From positions 9,024,501-9,088,500 of the forward strand of contig NZ_CP109434.1 in the NCBI RefSeq assembly GCF_036227105.1: a DNA stretch of 64,000 nucleotides. The letters run 5' to 3'. A program made the position numbers and the translations under genes. This DNA is from Amycolatopsis sp. NBC_01488 (GTDB lineage Bacteria; Actinomycetota; Actinomycetes; Mycobacteriales; Pseudonocardiaceae). The notes beneath the pieces are model-generated. The model saw only the letters and a program-made list of their open reading frames with translations. It searched no databases and was not told where the DNA came from. Each line of letters begins with the position of its first letter. Position 1 is the stretch's first letter. Of this stretch, positions 40,325 to 48,890 are shown piece by piece.

Positions 40325-41941
40325 CTAGACGGGCTGGGCGGTGGCCGGTTCGTGCTCGGCGGCGTAGCGCTGCGCCCACGGGTAGTCCGGCTTGCCGCTG
40401 GGCGAGCGGCCGATCTCGTCGGCCAGCCAGACGGTGCGCGGCACCTTGTAGCCGGCGATCTCGCCTCGTACGTGCTGCTCGATCCCGGCGAGATCGGCCT
40501 CGGCGCCCTCGCGGAGCTGGACGACGGCGGCGACGCGCTGGCCGGTCCGTTCGTCCGGGATCCCGATGACGAGCGCGTCGAAGACGTCCGGGTGCGACTT
40601 GAGCGCGCCCTCGACCTCTTCCGGGTAGACCTTCTCGCCACCGGTGTTGACGCACTGGGAGCCGCGGCCGAGCAGCGTGACGGTGCCGTCCTCCTCATAG
40701 CGGGCGTAGTCACCCGGAACGACGTACCGGACGCCGTCGACCTCGACGAAGATCTTCTTGCTCTTCTCGGGATCGCCGTAGTAGCCGAGCGGGACGTGCC
40801 CGCGGCGGCCGATCAGCCCGACCGCGCCGGGCTTCTGCTCGACGAGGTTGCCGTCGTCGTCGAGCAGGATGGCGTCCTTGCCGAAGCTGACCCGCGGACC
40901 GGCGCTGTGGTCGGAGCCCTTGGCCACCATGCCGATCCCGGTGAAACCGCTTTCGGACGAGCCGATCGCGTCGGTGATCACGGCGTTCGGCACGAGTTCG
41001 ACGAACTCCTGCTTCACCGACTGCGAGAACAGCGCGGCGTGGCTGGAGACGGCGACGACCGACGAAGCGTCGTAATCGCCCTCCCGGAACGCCTCGATCA
41101 GCGGCCGCGCCATGGCGTCGCCGACGATCGTGAGGACCTGGACCTTGTGCTCCTGCACGGCCTTCCAGATCTCGTGGGCGTCGAAGCGCGGCACGAACAC
41201 CACGGGGCTGCCGGTGAACAGGGCGCCGAACGCGGCCCACTGCGCGGCGCCGTGGATCAGCGGCGCGGCGGGCAGGCGCGTCAGGCTCCCGGCCTTGCCC
41301 TGCTCGGCGAGCGTCCACTCGTCCGGGACGTACTCGCCGGTGACGAAGTTGATCCCGCCGCCGAGTGCACGCCAGATGTCCTCGTGGCGCCAGAGGACGC
41401 CCTTCGGGTAGCCGGTGGTGCCGCCGGTGTAGAGGATGTAGAGGTCGTCGTTGCTGCGCTCTTCGAAGTCGCGTTCGGGGCTTTGGGCCGCGAGCGCGGC
41501 TTCGTAGTCGACGCCGCCGTAGCTCGAGTAGTCGCCGTCGCTGCCGTCGTCGATCACGACAACGTGTTTCAGTTTCGGCGATTCCGGCAGCGCCGCCGCG
41601 ACCTTGTCGGCGTAGCTTCTCTCGTGCACGAGCGCGACGAGGTCGGCGTCGTTGAAGAGGTACACGAGCTCGCCGTGCACGTAGCGGTAATTGACGTTGA
41701 CGGCGATCGCACGCAGCTTGTACGCGGCGATCATCGCCTCGAGGGCCTCGATCGAGTTGCGGGAATAGACCCCGATGTGGGACCCGCGTCCCACGCCGTG
41801 CGCGGCGAGGTGGTGGGCGAGCCGGTTGGCCCGCGCCTCCAGTTCGGCGAAGGTGACTCGCCGGTCGCCGCACACGACCGCGACGCGCTCCGGCACGGCG
41901 TCGACGGCGTGCTCCAGAAGATCCGCGATGTTGAGTGCCAC
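40325..41941 (-). CDS. fadD19: Steroid side-chain acyl-CoA synthetase (FadD19-like)
   Basis: A 538-residue AMP-forming ligase that activates a carboxylated steroid side chain to its CoA thioester. The P-loop-like motif is LYILYTGGTTGYPKGVLWRH near residue 165, ITDAIGSSESGFTG lies near 320, and the adenylation motif YVVPGDYARYEEDG is near 415. The catalytic Lys lies in SPSGKPDYPWAQ near the end. Sequence follows M. tuberculosis FadD19 closely, including VALNIADL at the start and RSEIAGYKVPR-like GEIAGYKVPRTVW. The GTG at 41941 is chosen from that alignment. An ATG at 41959 overlaps the KstR box and would add six residues. Divergent from echA19. Confidence 0.87.
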   Translation of the reverse strand: MALNIADLLEHAVDAVPERVAVVCGDRRVTFAELEARANRLAHHLAAHGVGRGSHIGVYSRNSIEALEAMIAAYKLRAIAVNVNYRYVHGELVYLFNDADLVALVHERSYADKVAAALPESPKLKHVVVIDDGSDGDYSSYGGVDYEAALAAQSPERDFEERSNDDLYILYTGGTTGYPKGVLWRHEDIWRALGGGINFVTGEYVPDEWTLAEQGKAGSLTRLPAAPLIHGAAQWAAFGALFTGSPVVFVPRFDAHEIWKAVQEHKVQVLTIVGDAMARPLIEAFREGDYDASSVVAVSSHAALFSQSVKQEFVELVPNAVITDAIGSSESGFTGIGMVAKGSDHSAGPRVSFGKDAILLDDDGNLVEQKPGAVGLIGRRGHVPLGYYGDPEKSKKIFVEVDGVRYVVPGDYARYEEDGTVTLLGRGSQCVNTGGEKVYPEEVEGALKSHPDVFDALVIGIPDERTGQRVAAVVQLREGAEADLAGIEQHVRGEIAGYKVPRTVWLADEIGRSPSGKPDYPWAQRYAAEHEPATAQPV

Positions 41942-41951
41942 GTCCTCAAAG

Positions 41952-41965
41952 TAGAACATGTTATC
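41952..41965. promoter_or_regulatory. KstR box, fadD19/echA19 divergent promoter
   Basis: TAGAACATGTTATC matches 7 of the 8 fixed positions of the KstR consensus TnnAACnnGTTnnA. It lies in the 61-base space between the two divergent starts, where a single dimer could shut both promoters. Confidence 0.7.
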
Positions 41966-42002
41966 GTTCTGGGCAATGGCACTGCTCCTTCAGGAGGTTT
42001 TC

Positions 42003-42791
42003 GTGGGTGAACCGCACGCGCTGGTCTCGCAGGAGGGGCAGACCCTCGTCGTCACGATGAACCGGCCCGAGGCGCGCAACGCGATCACCGGCGAGATGAT
42101 GTCGATCATGGTCGACGCCTGGGACCGCGTCGACTCGGACGACGGGATCCGCAGCTGCGTCCTGACCGGCGCGGGCGGCGCGTTCTGCGCGGGCGCGGAC
42201 CTGAAGTCGATGTCGCGGAACTTGCCGTCGGAGTCGTTCTCCTCCGGCCGCTTCGACCCTTCGCGCATCCCGGGGCTGCTGAAGGGACGTCGCCTGACGA
42301 AGCCGCTGATCGCGGCGGTCGAGGGCCCGGCGATCGCGGGCGGGACGGAGATCCTCCAGGGCACGGACATCCGGGTGGCCGGCGCGTCGGCCCGCTTCGG
42401 GGTGTCGGAGGCGCGGTGGGGCCTGTTCCCGATGGGCGGGTCGGCGGTGCGGCTGCCCCGCCAGATCCCGTACACGGTGGCCGCGGACATCCTGCTGACC
42501 GGACGCCACCTTTCCGCCGACGAGGCGTTGGCGATCGGCTTGATCGGGCACGTCGTCCCGGACGGTTCCGCCCTCACGAAGGCCCTCGAACTGGCCGCGC
42601 TGGTCAATGCCAACGGGCCGGTCGCGGTCCGGGCGATCCTGCGGACGATCCGGGACACCGAGGGACTCCACGAGGAAGAGGCCTTCAAGCTGGACTCGCA
42701 GTACGGGATCGAGGTCTTCGCGTCGGAGGACGCGAAGGAGGGCCCGCGGGCGTTCAGCGAGAAGCGAAAGCCGGAGTTCCGCGGCCGCTGA
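42003..42791 (+). CDS. echA19: Enoyl-CoA hydratase (EchA19-like)
   Basis: A 262-residue crotonase-fold enzyme hydrating the enoyl-CoA formed during steroid side-chain beta-oxidation. The oxyanion-hole regions are GAGGAFCAGADLKSMS near residue 58 and AAVEGPAIAGGTEILQGTDI near 100. One catalytic Glu is in GTEILQG, and MGGSAVRLPRQIPYT follows near 142. It tracks M. tuberculosis EchA19 throughout, including LLKGRRLTKPLIAAVEGPAI and KEGPRAFSEKR near the end. AGGAGG is six bases before the GTG at 42003; upstream starts overlap the operator. It is divergent from fadD19 under a shared KstR box. Confidence 0.9.
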   Translation: MGEPHALVSQEGQTLVVTMNRPEARNAITGEMMSIMVDAWDRVDSDDGIRSCVLTGAGGAFCAGADLKSMSRNLPSESFSSGRFDPSRIPGLLKGRRLTKPLIAAVEGPAIAGGTEILQGTDIRVAGASARFGVSEARWGLFPMGGSAVRLPRQIPYTVAADILLTGRHLSADEALAIGLIGHVVPDGSALTKALELAALVNANGPVAVRAILRTIRDTEGLHEEEAFKLDSQYGIEVFASEDAKEGPRAFSEKRKPEFRGR

Positions 42792-42804
42792 CGCGCCATC
42801 GCCG

Positions 42805-43043
42805 TGATCGAAGCCGGAACTCACGTGATCAGGGCCGCAACTCGCGTGACGGAAGCCGTAACCACGAGTTCCGGCTCCGATCACACGAGTTCGGCCCCCA
42901 ATCACGCGAGTTCGGTCCTTGATCACGCGTGATCAGAGGGGCATCACGCGTGACTGGAGGGGCATCAGGCGTGATTGAGGGGGCATCGGCGCGATGCCCC
43001 CTCAGACACGCGCGATGCCTGCCCAAGCACGCGTGATGCCCCT
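42805..43043. repeat. Double inverted array of 21-bp units between echA19 and DUF35 gene
   Basis: Two related unit types are present. GGAACTCACGTGATCAGGGC-type units run forward (42816-42857) then inverted (to about 42915). GGGGCATCACGCGTGACTGG-type units run forward (42939-42985), meet at GCATCGGCGCGATGC (42983-42997), then run inverted to 43043. Units abut without unique spacers. The gap 42792-43121 holds these arrays and two KstR boxes and no gene. Confidence 0.75.
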
Positions 43044-43059
43044 TTGTGCACCGTTCTTG

Positions 43060-43073
43060 TAGAACGTGTTACA
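43060..43073. promoter_or_regulatory. KstR box 1 upstream of DUF35 gene
   Basis: TAGAACGTGTTACA matches all 8 fixed positions of TnnAACnnGTTnnA. It is 49 bases upstream of the ATG, a usual distance for repressor action at the promoter. Confidence 0.8.
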
Positions 43074-43104
43074 TGCGGGTGCAGCTGGATCTTGCTGCCA
43101 GAAC

Positions 43105-43118
43105 GAGAACGTGTTTCA
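43105..43118. promoter_or_regulatory. KstR box 2 upstream of DUF35 gene
   Basis: GAGAACGTGTTTCA matches 7 of 8 fixed positions (first T replaced by G). It ends 4 bases before the ATG, overlapping where transcription or translation would begin. Confidence 0.6.
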
Positions 43119-43121
43119 CTC

Positions 43122-44105
43122 ATGGATGTGACCGAGACACCACTGGCGGCACCTCTCAACGTCGGCTTCGACTACACGCGCTCCACCGGGCCCGTTCTGG
43201 GCCGGTTCGTGAACGCGCTGCGGGAGCGGCGCATCGAAGGCATCCGGGGCAGTGACGGGCGCGTGCACGTCCCGCCGGTCGAGTACAACCCCGGCACCGC
43301 CGAACAGCTCAGCGAGTTCGTCCCGGTGGCCGACGAAGGCACCGTCGTCTCCTGGTCGTGGTGTCCCGAGCCGCTCGACGGGCAGCCGCTGTCCCGCCCC
43401 TTCGCCTGGGCGCTCGTGAAGCTCGACGGCGCTGACACCGCGATGCTGCACGCCGTCGACGCCGGCACGCCCGACAAGATCCACAGTGGCCAGCGGGTGC
43501 GGGTCAAGTGGGCCGACGACACCGTCGGGCACATCCGCGACATCGCCTACTTCCTCCCGATCGACGCCGAGGACACCGCGCCGACCGAGCCCGCTCCGCC
43601 GGTCGCCGAGCGCGAAGAGGGTGCGCCGGTCAGCGTCATCATCACCCCCGTCCACCTGCGCTACCAGCACTCCGCGTCGCCCGAGGAGAGCCGCTACCTG
43701 CGCGGGCTCGCCGAAGGCAAGCTGATCGGGCAGCGCTGCCCGAAGTGCGAGAAGGTCTACATCCCGCCGCGCGGCGCGTGCCCGACCGACGGCGTCCCGA
43801 CGACCGACGAGGTCGAACTGCCCGACACCGGCATCGTGACGACGTTCTGCATCGTCAACGTCCCGTTCCTCGGCCAGCGCCTCAAGCCGCCGTACGTCGC
43901 CGCGTACATCCTGCTCGACGGCGCCGACATCGCCTTCCTCCACCTCGTCCTCGGCTGCGCCGCCCAGGACGTCAAGATGGGCATGCGCGTGCGCGCCGCC
44001 TGGAAACCCCGGGACGAGTGGTGGACGTCGCTGGAGAACATCAGCCACTTCGAGCCGACCGGCGAGCCGGACGCGGCCTACGAAACCTTCGCCCACCACC
44101 TGTGA
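43122..44105 (+). CDS. Two-domain DUF35/OB-fold protein (Rv3521-like), thiolase partner
   Basis: A 327-residue protein with two OB-fold DUF35 units. The first, about residues 20-150, lacks a zinc knuckle. The second, about 180-327, has the rubredoxin-like knuckle CPKCEKVYIPPRGACP near 208 with Cys-x2-Cys then a single Cys. DUF35 proteins bind CoA thioesters and are needed partners of lipid-transfer-type thiolases and aldolases such as Ltp2-ChsH2. Length and order match M. tuberculosis Rv3521, followed by Rv3522 and Rv3523 homologues here. No ribosome site precedes the ATG; the adjacent KstR box suggests a very short leader or leaderless message. Confidence 0.82.
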   Translation: MDVTETPLAAPLNVGFDYTRSTGPVLGRFVNALRERRIEGIRGSDGRVHVPPVEYNPGTAEQLSEFVPVADEGTVVSWSWCPEPLDGQPLSRPFAWALVKLDGADTAMLHAVDAGTPDKIHSGQRVRVKWADDTVGHIRDIAYFLPIDAEDTAPTEPAPPVAEREEGAPVSVIITPVHLRYQHSASPEESRYLRGLAEGKLIGQRCPKCEKVYIPPRGACPTDGVPTTDEVELPDTGIVTTFCIVNVPFLGQRLKPPYVAAYILLDGADIAFLHLVLGCAAQDVKMGMRVRAAWKPRDEWWTSLENISHFEPTGEPDAAYETFAHHL

Positions 44106-44112
44106 GGTCCTG

Positions 44113-45126
44113 ATGCCAGACGTCGCCATCGCGGGCTTCGCCAAGGCCCCCAACGTCCGGGAGACCGAGGGCACCACCAACGGCGTGGAGATGCTCGTCC
44201 CGATCTTCGCCGAGGTCTTCGCGAAGACCGGGCTGTCCAAAGAGGACATCGGGTTCTGGTGCTCCGGCTCGTCGGACTACCTGGCCGGGCGCGCGTTCAG
44301 CTTCATCGCCGCCGTCGACGCGATCGGCGCCTTCCCGCCGATCCACGAGTCGCACGTCGAGATGGACGCCGCCTGGGCGCTCTACGAAGCCTGGCTGAAG
44401 ATCAAGATGGGCGAGGTCGAGACCGCGCTCGTCTACGGCTTCGGCAAGTCCAGCGCCGGCCAGCTGCGCCGGGTGCTCGCCCTGCAGCTCGACCCGTACG
44501 TCGTCACTCCCCTGTGGCCCGACTCGGTTTCGATCGCCGGGATCCAGGCGCGGCTGGGCCTCGAAGCCGGGCTCTGGTCCGAAAAGGACCTCGCCGAGGT
44601 GGCCGCGCGCGGCACGGGCCAGGACGTCAGCGAACTGCTCGACACGCCTTACTTCGCGGATCCGTTGCGCAGGCACGACATCGCGCCGATCACCGACGGC
44701 GCCGCCGTGATCGTCCTGTCCACTGTGGACCGCGCGAAGGACGTCGTCGAGCACCCCGCCGTGATCACCGGCATCGAGCACCGCGTCGACTCCCCCGTCC
44801 TCGGCGCCCGCGACCTCACGCGCAGCCCGTCCACCGAGGCCGCGGCGAGCGCGCTGGACCTCGACGGCGCCGACCTCGCCGAGCTGCACGCGCCGTTCAC
44901 GCACCAGGAGCTGATCCTGCGGACGGCGCTGAAGCTCGACGACAGCGTCAAGATCAACCCCTCGGGCGGCGCGCTGGCCGCCAACCCGATGTTCTCCGCC
45001 GGCCTAGCCCGCATCGGCGAAGCCGCGACCCGGATCCACAGCGGCGAATCCCGCAAGGCCGTGGCGCACGCGACGAGCGGCCCGGCCCTGCAACAGAACC
45101 TGGTGACCGTGCTGGAGGCCCGATGA
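44113..45126 (+). CDS. ltp4: Lipid-transfer-type thiolase homologue lacking the catalytic Cys (Ltp4/Rv3522-like)
   Basis: A 337-residue thiolase-fold protein. It opens MPDVAIAGFAKAPNVRETEG, has FWCSGSSDYLAGRAF near residue 49, and NPSGGALAANPMFSAGLARI near 280 as the usual thiolase C-terminal glycine motif. At the place of the nucleophilic Cys it reads ESHVEMDAAWALYEA, with no Cys. A normal thiolysis reaction is therefore not expected; a retro-aldol lyase or scaffold role like Ltp2 is more likely. Gene order and size agree with M. tuberculosis Rv3522. Starts 7 bases after the DUF35 stop and overlaps the next gene (ATGA). Confidence 0.82.
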   Translation: MPDVAIAGFAKAPNVRETEGTTNGVEMLVPIFAEVFAKTGLSKEDIGFWCSGSSDYLAGRAFSFIAAVDAIGAFPPIHESHVEMDAAWALYEAWLKIKMGEVETALVYGFGKSSAGQLRRVLALQLDPYVVTPLWPDSVSIAGIQARLGLEAGLWSEKDLAEVAARGTGQDVSELLDTPYFADPLRRHDIAPITDGAAVIVLSTVDRAKDVVEHPAVITGIEHRVDSPVLGARDLTRSPSTEAAASALDLDGADLAELHAPFTHQELILRTALKLDDSVKINPSGGALAANPMFSAGLARIGEAATRIHSGESRKAVAHATSGPALQQNLVTVLEAR

Positions 45127-46286
45127 CCAAGCAGCTCACCGCCGTGCTCGGCACCGGCCAGACGCACCACCGCGCCAAGCGCCAGGACGTCTCGATGCCC
45201 GGCCTGCTGCGGGAGGCGATCGACCGCGCGATGGCCGACGCCCAGGTCGGCTGGGCCGACATCGACGCCGTCGTGCTCGGCAAGGCGCCGGACCTGTTCG
45301 AGGGCGTGATGATGCCCGAGCTGTTCCTCGCCGACTCCCTGGGCGCGACCGGAAAGCCGCTGCTGCGCGTGCACACCGCGGGGTCGGTGGGCGGGTCGAC
45401 GGCGCTGGTCGCGGCCTCGCTCATCCAGTCCGGCGTGCACCGCCGGGTGCTGACCGTGGCGTACGAAAAGCAGTCCGAGTCGAACGCGATGTGGGGCCTG
45501 TCGATCCTGCCGCCGTTCCAGATGCCGGTCGGTGCCGGCGCGGGCGGCTACTTCGCCCCGCACGTGCGCTCCTACATCCGCCGCTCCGGCGCGCCCGAGC
45601 ACGTCGGGGCGATCGTCGCCGCGAAGGACCGGCGCAACGGCGCTCTCAACCCCTATGCGCACCTGCGGCAGGCCGACATCACGGTCGAGTCGGTCCAGAA
45701 GTCGCAGATGCTGTGGGACCCGATCCGCTACGACGAGACGTGCCCGTCGTCCGACGGCGCGTGCGCGATGGTCCTCGGCGACGAGGCCGCCGGGGACGCC
45801 GTCGAGGGCGGGGCCGCGTGGATCCACGCGACGGCGATGCGCACCGAGCCCACGACGTTCGCCGGCCGCGACCAGGTCAACCCCCAGGCCGGGCGGGACG
45901 CCGCGGCCGCGCTGTGGGCCGAAGCCGGGATCAAGGACCCGATGTCCGAAGTGGACGTCGCCGAGATCTACGTGCCGTTCTCGTGGTTCGAGCCGATGTG
46001 GCTGGAGAACCTGGGCTTCGCGCCCGAAGGCGAAGGCTGGAAGGTCACCGAGGCCGGCGAGACGGCGATCGGCGGGCGGCTGCCGTGCAACCCGTCCGGC
46101 GGGGTGCTCTCGTCCAACCCGATCGGCGCGTCCGGCATGCTTCGCTTCTCCGAAGCCGCGAAGCAGGTCATGGGCCGCGCCGGGGACTACCAGGTCGACG
46201 GCGCGCACATCGCGGTGGGGCACGCCTACGGCGGCGGGTCGCAGTACTTCTCGATGTGGGTCGTCGGCGCGGACAAGCCACGTTGA
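45123..46286 (+). CDS. ltp3: Lipid-transfer-type thiolase homologue lacking the catalytic Cys (Ltp3/Rv3523-like)
   Basis: A 387-residue thiolase-fold protein. VVLGKAPDLFEGVMMPELFL lies near residue 52. At the nucleophile position it reads LRVHTAGSVGGSTALVAASL near 82, where Ser/Gly replaces Cys. Later motifs are MRTEPTTFAGRDQVNPQAGR, CNPSGGVLSSNPIGASGMLR near 325 and HAYGGGSQYFSMWV at the end (His retained). It probably pairs with the preceding thiolase homologue and the DUF35 protein in one complex acting on a steroid side-chain CoA ester (inference from overlap and family). ATGA start overlap; ends 15 bases before the TetR gene. Confidence 0.82.
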   Translation: MTKQLTAVLGTGQTHHRAKRQDVSMPGLLREAIDRAMADAQVGWADIDAVVLGKAPDLFEGVMMPELFLADSLGATGKPLLRVHTAGSVGGSTALVAASLIQSGVHRRVLTVAYEKQSESNAMWGLSILPPFQMPVGAGAGGYFAPHVRSYIRRSGAPEHVGAIVAAKDRRNGALNPYAHLRQADITVESVQKSQMLWDPIRYDETCPSSDGACAMVLGDEAAGDAVEGGAAWIHATAMRTEPTTFAGRDQVNPQAGRDAAAALWAEAGIKDPMSEVDVAEIYVPFSWFEPMWLENLGFAPEGEGWKVTEAGETAIGGRLPCNPSGGVLSSNPIGASGMLRFSEAAKQVMGRAGDYQVDGAHIAVGHAYGGGSQYFSMWVVGADKPR

Positions 46287-46301
46287 TACGCTCGACCCAC
46301 C

Positions 46302-46958
46302 ATGCCGAGACTCGCTGACCACGAGCAACGCCGCCGCCAGATCGCCGAAGCCGTCTGGCGGATCGCGAGCGCGCGGGGCCTCGAAGACGTGTCGCTGCGC
46401 AAGGTCGCGGCCGAGGCGGGCGTCTCGCTGCGGCTCGTCCAGTACTACTTCGGGACGCGGGACGACCTGCTGCTCGGAGCGCTCGAGATCCTCAACGCCG
46501 ACGCCGAGCCGAGCATCCGAGCGGGTATCGGGCCGGCGGAGGACGCGACGCCGCGCGAGGTGCTGCGGGCCATGCTCGTCGGGATGCTGCCGGTCGACGA
46601 CGAGCGCCGCACGCGTTACCTGGTGCACCTCGCGTACTTCGTCCGGTCCCTTTCGGACCCCGGGCTGGCATCGGCGTTCAGCGCCGCGCCGTCCGAGCTG
46701 GAGCGGCTGACCGCGGACCTGCTGGCGTGGGGCCGCGATCGCGGCGAGGTCGCCCACGACCTCGAGCTGATGCCGGAGGCCGAGCTGCTCCTCTCGAGCG
46801 TCGACGGCCTGCAGACCAGCATCATCCTGAGCCAGCGCACGCCGGAGGCGGCGATCGCGCTGATCGACCACCAGCTCGACCGGCTGTTCCCCATCCGACC
46901 GAAAGCAGGCGGACCCGGTCCGCAGGTGATCAGCGCAAGCCGCCCGTTTCCGCCGTGA
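46302..46958 (+). CDS. TetR/AcrR family regulator
   Basis: A 218-residue repressor. The helix-turn-helix is EDVSLRKVAAEAGVSLRLVQ near residues 27-46, followed by YYFGTRDDLLLGALEIL. The ligand domain fits the BetI/TetR_C_6 style (YLVHLAYFVRSLSDPGLASA). It is not KstR by sequence. It sits 15 bases after the ltp3-like gene and so may be read from the KstR-controlled promoter. Its own target may be this cluster or a neighbouring operon. No dyad is evident close to its start. Confidence 0.85.
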   Translation: MPRLADHEQRRRQIAEAVWRIASARGLEDVSLRKVAAEAGVSLRLVQYYFGTRDDLLLGALEILNADAEPSIRAGIGPAEDATPREVLRAMLVGMLPVDDERRTRYLVHLAYFVRSLSDPGLASAFSAAPSELERLTADLLAWGRDRGEVAHDLELMPEAELLLSSVDGLQTSIILSQRTPEAAIALIDHQLDRLFPIRPKAGGPGPQVISASRPFPP

Positions 46959-46988
46959 CTGCGGTCGGCCGGGGAACCAACAGCACCG

Positions 46989-48014
46989 TTAGCCTCGCGA
47001 ACGTCGCCACCTGAGCGCGAGCAGCGTCCCGACCACCCCGGTCACGACGCCGACGGTGGCCGGCACGGCGACCGGCGGGTCCACCACGATCACCGGCTCG
47101 AGCACGACCGGGGCCGGTGGCTGGATCGGCTTCGGCGGCGCGTCCGAGCCGGTCGCGGTCCACGCCGTGACGAACACGAGCAGCCGGGCGATGAGCGAGA
47201 TGAAGAAGATCAGGCCGATGACCGAGCCGAAGGCGATGCCGGTCGGCGAGTTGCCGATCAGCCGGAGGTAGAACCCGCCGGCCAGCTTGAGCACCTCGAA
47301 CCCGACGGCCAGGGCGATCGCGCCGCGCACCGCGCTGCGCACGCCCACCTTCTGCCGCGGCAGCCGGGTGAGCACCCACAGGAACACCAGCCAGTCGGCG
47401 GCCAGCGAGAGCGGCACCGAGGACGCCGAGACGAGCTGGTGCCCCCAGCTCGTGTCGTCCAGCCCGGCCAGGCGCAGCAGGTAGCCGCCGAGCGCGGTGC
47501 CGGAGATGGTGAGCGTGAAGGACACCAGCAGCGCCGCGCTCAGGCCGAGCAGCGCGAGCAGGTCGACGGCGATGAGCCGCGGCAGCGACTGGTCCGACCG
47601 GTTCTGCCCCCACAGCGCGGTGAGCGAGTCCCGCAGCGCGTTCATCCAGTTCCAGCCCGAGTAGAGGCCGATGGCCAGACCGAACAGCCCGACGCTGGTC
47701 CGCTGCTCGACGAACCCGGTGAGCAGGTCGGTGGCCTTGTCGCCGAGGCTGCCGGGCAGCGTGGACACGATCGCGTGGACCATCGTGCCGAGCAGGTGCG
47801 GCTGGCTGGCCAGCACGAACCCGGCCACCGACGACGCCACCATCAGCAGCGGCACCAGCGACAGCAGGCTGAAGTAGGTGATCGACGCGACGTAGTGGTA
47901 GCCGCCGCAGTCGATGTAGCGGTTGGTGGCGCGGGCGATGTGGTCCAGCCACCGGTACCGGGCGCGGGCCCGGGCCCAGAGGCTCGGGGCCTTCGGGGAA
48001 CTCTTCACGGACAC
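46989..48014 (-). CDS. YihY/BrkB family membrane protein (2)
   Basis: A 341-residue membrane protein of the YihY/virulence factor BrkB family with six main helices. The opening RYIDCGGYHYVASITYFSLL is followed by LVPLLMVASSVAGFVL. NSPTGIAFGSVIGLIFFISL lies near 265. A Pro-rich extracytoplasmic linker and a final single helix with WRRSRG end (about 310-341) are an extra feature compared with the family core. GTG start. It is convergent with the TetR gene (30 bases apart) and unrelated in function to the steroid genes around it as far as can be told. Confidence 0.87.
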   Translation of the reverse strand: MSVKSSPKAPSLWARARARYRWLDHIARATNRYIDCGGYHYVASITYFSLLSLVPLLMVASSVAGFVLASQPHLLGTMVHAIVSTLPGSLGDKATDLLTGFVEQRTSVGLFGLAIGLYSGWNWMNALRDSLTALWGQNRSDQSLPRLIAVDLLALLGLSAALLVSFTLTISGTALGGYLLRLAGLDDTSWGHQLVSASSVPLSLAADWLVFLWVLTRLPRQKVGVRSAVRGAIALAVGFEVLKLAGGFYLRLIGNSPTGIAFGSVIGLIFFISLIARLLVFVTAWTATGSDAPPKPIQPPAPVVLEPVIVVDPPVAVPATVGVVTGVVGTLLALRWRRSRG

Positions 48015-48076
48015 TGTCTACCCAGCGGAGGGCCTCTTCGCGCAGGCAACACGCGGTCGGACCAATCCGATCGAGG

Positions 48077-48868
48077 TCAGCCGAGGACGACCGGCTCGGT
48101 GCCGTCGTCCACCGGCAGCGCGGCGTCCGTCGTCGCGAACACCGTGCTGCCCAGGAAGTCGAGCTCGCAGCCGAGGGTGGCGAGGAACGAGGTGTCCGCG
48201 GCGTCGCGGCCGGTGGAGATGCGCAGCATGGTCTGGCGGGGGGCCAGGCGGGTGGCGTCGAAGACGTACCAGTGGCCGTCGATCCCGGCCTCGAAGACGG
48301 CGTGGAAGTCCATCGGGGACAGCCCGGGCGCGTAGACGCCGACGTAGCGCGCCGGGACGTCGAGGGACCGGCACAGCGTGATGCAGACGTGCGCGAAGTC
48401 GCGGCAGACGCCTTCGCCGGCCAGGAGCGTGTCGATCGCGTCGTCGGTCCCCCGGCTGGAGCCGACCACATAGGACAGTCGCTCGTGGACGTGCCGGACG
48501 ATGGCGTCGACCTTCTTCTTGGCGCTCTTCACGGAGAACAGCTCCGGCGGCACGAGCCCGGCGATCCGGTCGGACGGGCAGTACCGGCTCGGCCGGGTGA
48601 AGACGGCGGCGTCGGCGAGCGTGACGGGCTCGGGTTCGGGTTCGGCCAGCGCGCGTTCGGCGTGGTAGGTCACGCGGTGCTCGCCGGCGGGCAGCTCGAA
48701 GACCTCGGCGCGGGTCCCGTGCTCGAATTCGACCAGCTCGCTTTCGCCGTGCCAGGACACGGCCAGCTCTTCGGTGTCGGCGTGCGCGGCGGCGACGGAG
48801 ATCGCCGCGGGCCCGGGCTCGGTGACCCGGACGGAGAACTCGACGTCGACGGTCGCTCGGGGGGCCAT
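48077..48868 (-). CDS. Transglutaminase-like cysteine protease-fold protein
   Basis: A 263-residue cytoplasmic protein with a small beta-sandwich N-terminus (1-85) and a transglutaminase core. The triad is Cys in GEGVCRDFAHVCI near residue 158, His in PMDFHAVFEA near 193 and Asp in WYVFDATRLAP near 208. Such proteins act as amidases or proteases rather than cross-linkers in bacteria, and substrates are unknown. ATG at 48868. It ends 62 bases from the YihY start on the same strand, so co-transcription is possible. Its 5' end is 22 bases from the divergent dienelactone-hydrolase remnant. Confidence 0.87.
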   Translation of the reverse strand: MAPRATVDVEFSVRVTEPGPAAISVAAAHADTEELAVSWHGESELVEFEHGTRAEVFELPAGEHRVTYHAERALAEPEPEPVTLADAAVFTRPSRYCPSDRIAGLVPPELFSVKSAKKKVDAIVRHVHERLSYVVGSSRGTDDAIDTLLAGEGVCRDFAHVCITLCRSLDVPARYVGVYAPGLSPMDFHAVFEAGIDGHWYVFDATRLAPRQTMLRISTGRDAADTSFLATLGCELDFLGSTVFATTDAALPVDDGTEPVVLG

Positions 48869-48890
48869 CGCCTCATGATGTCATGGTCCG

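Noticed and set aside
46302..46958. TetR gene considered as KstR itself because it lies in the steroid region
   Set aside because: The sequence around the helix-turn-helix and the ligand domain do not resemble KstR as remembered, and no KstR box precedes it.
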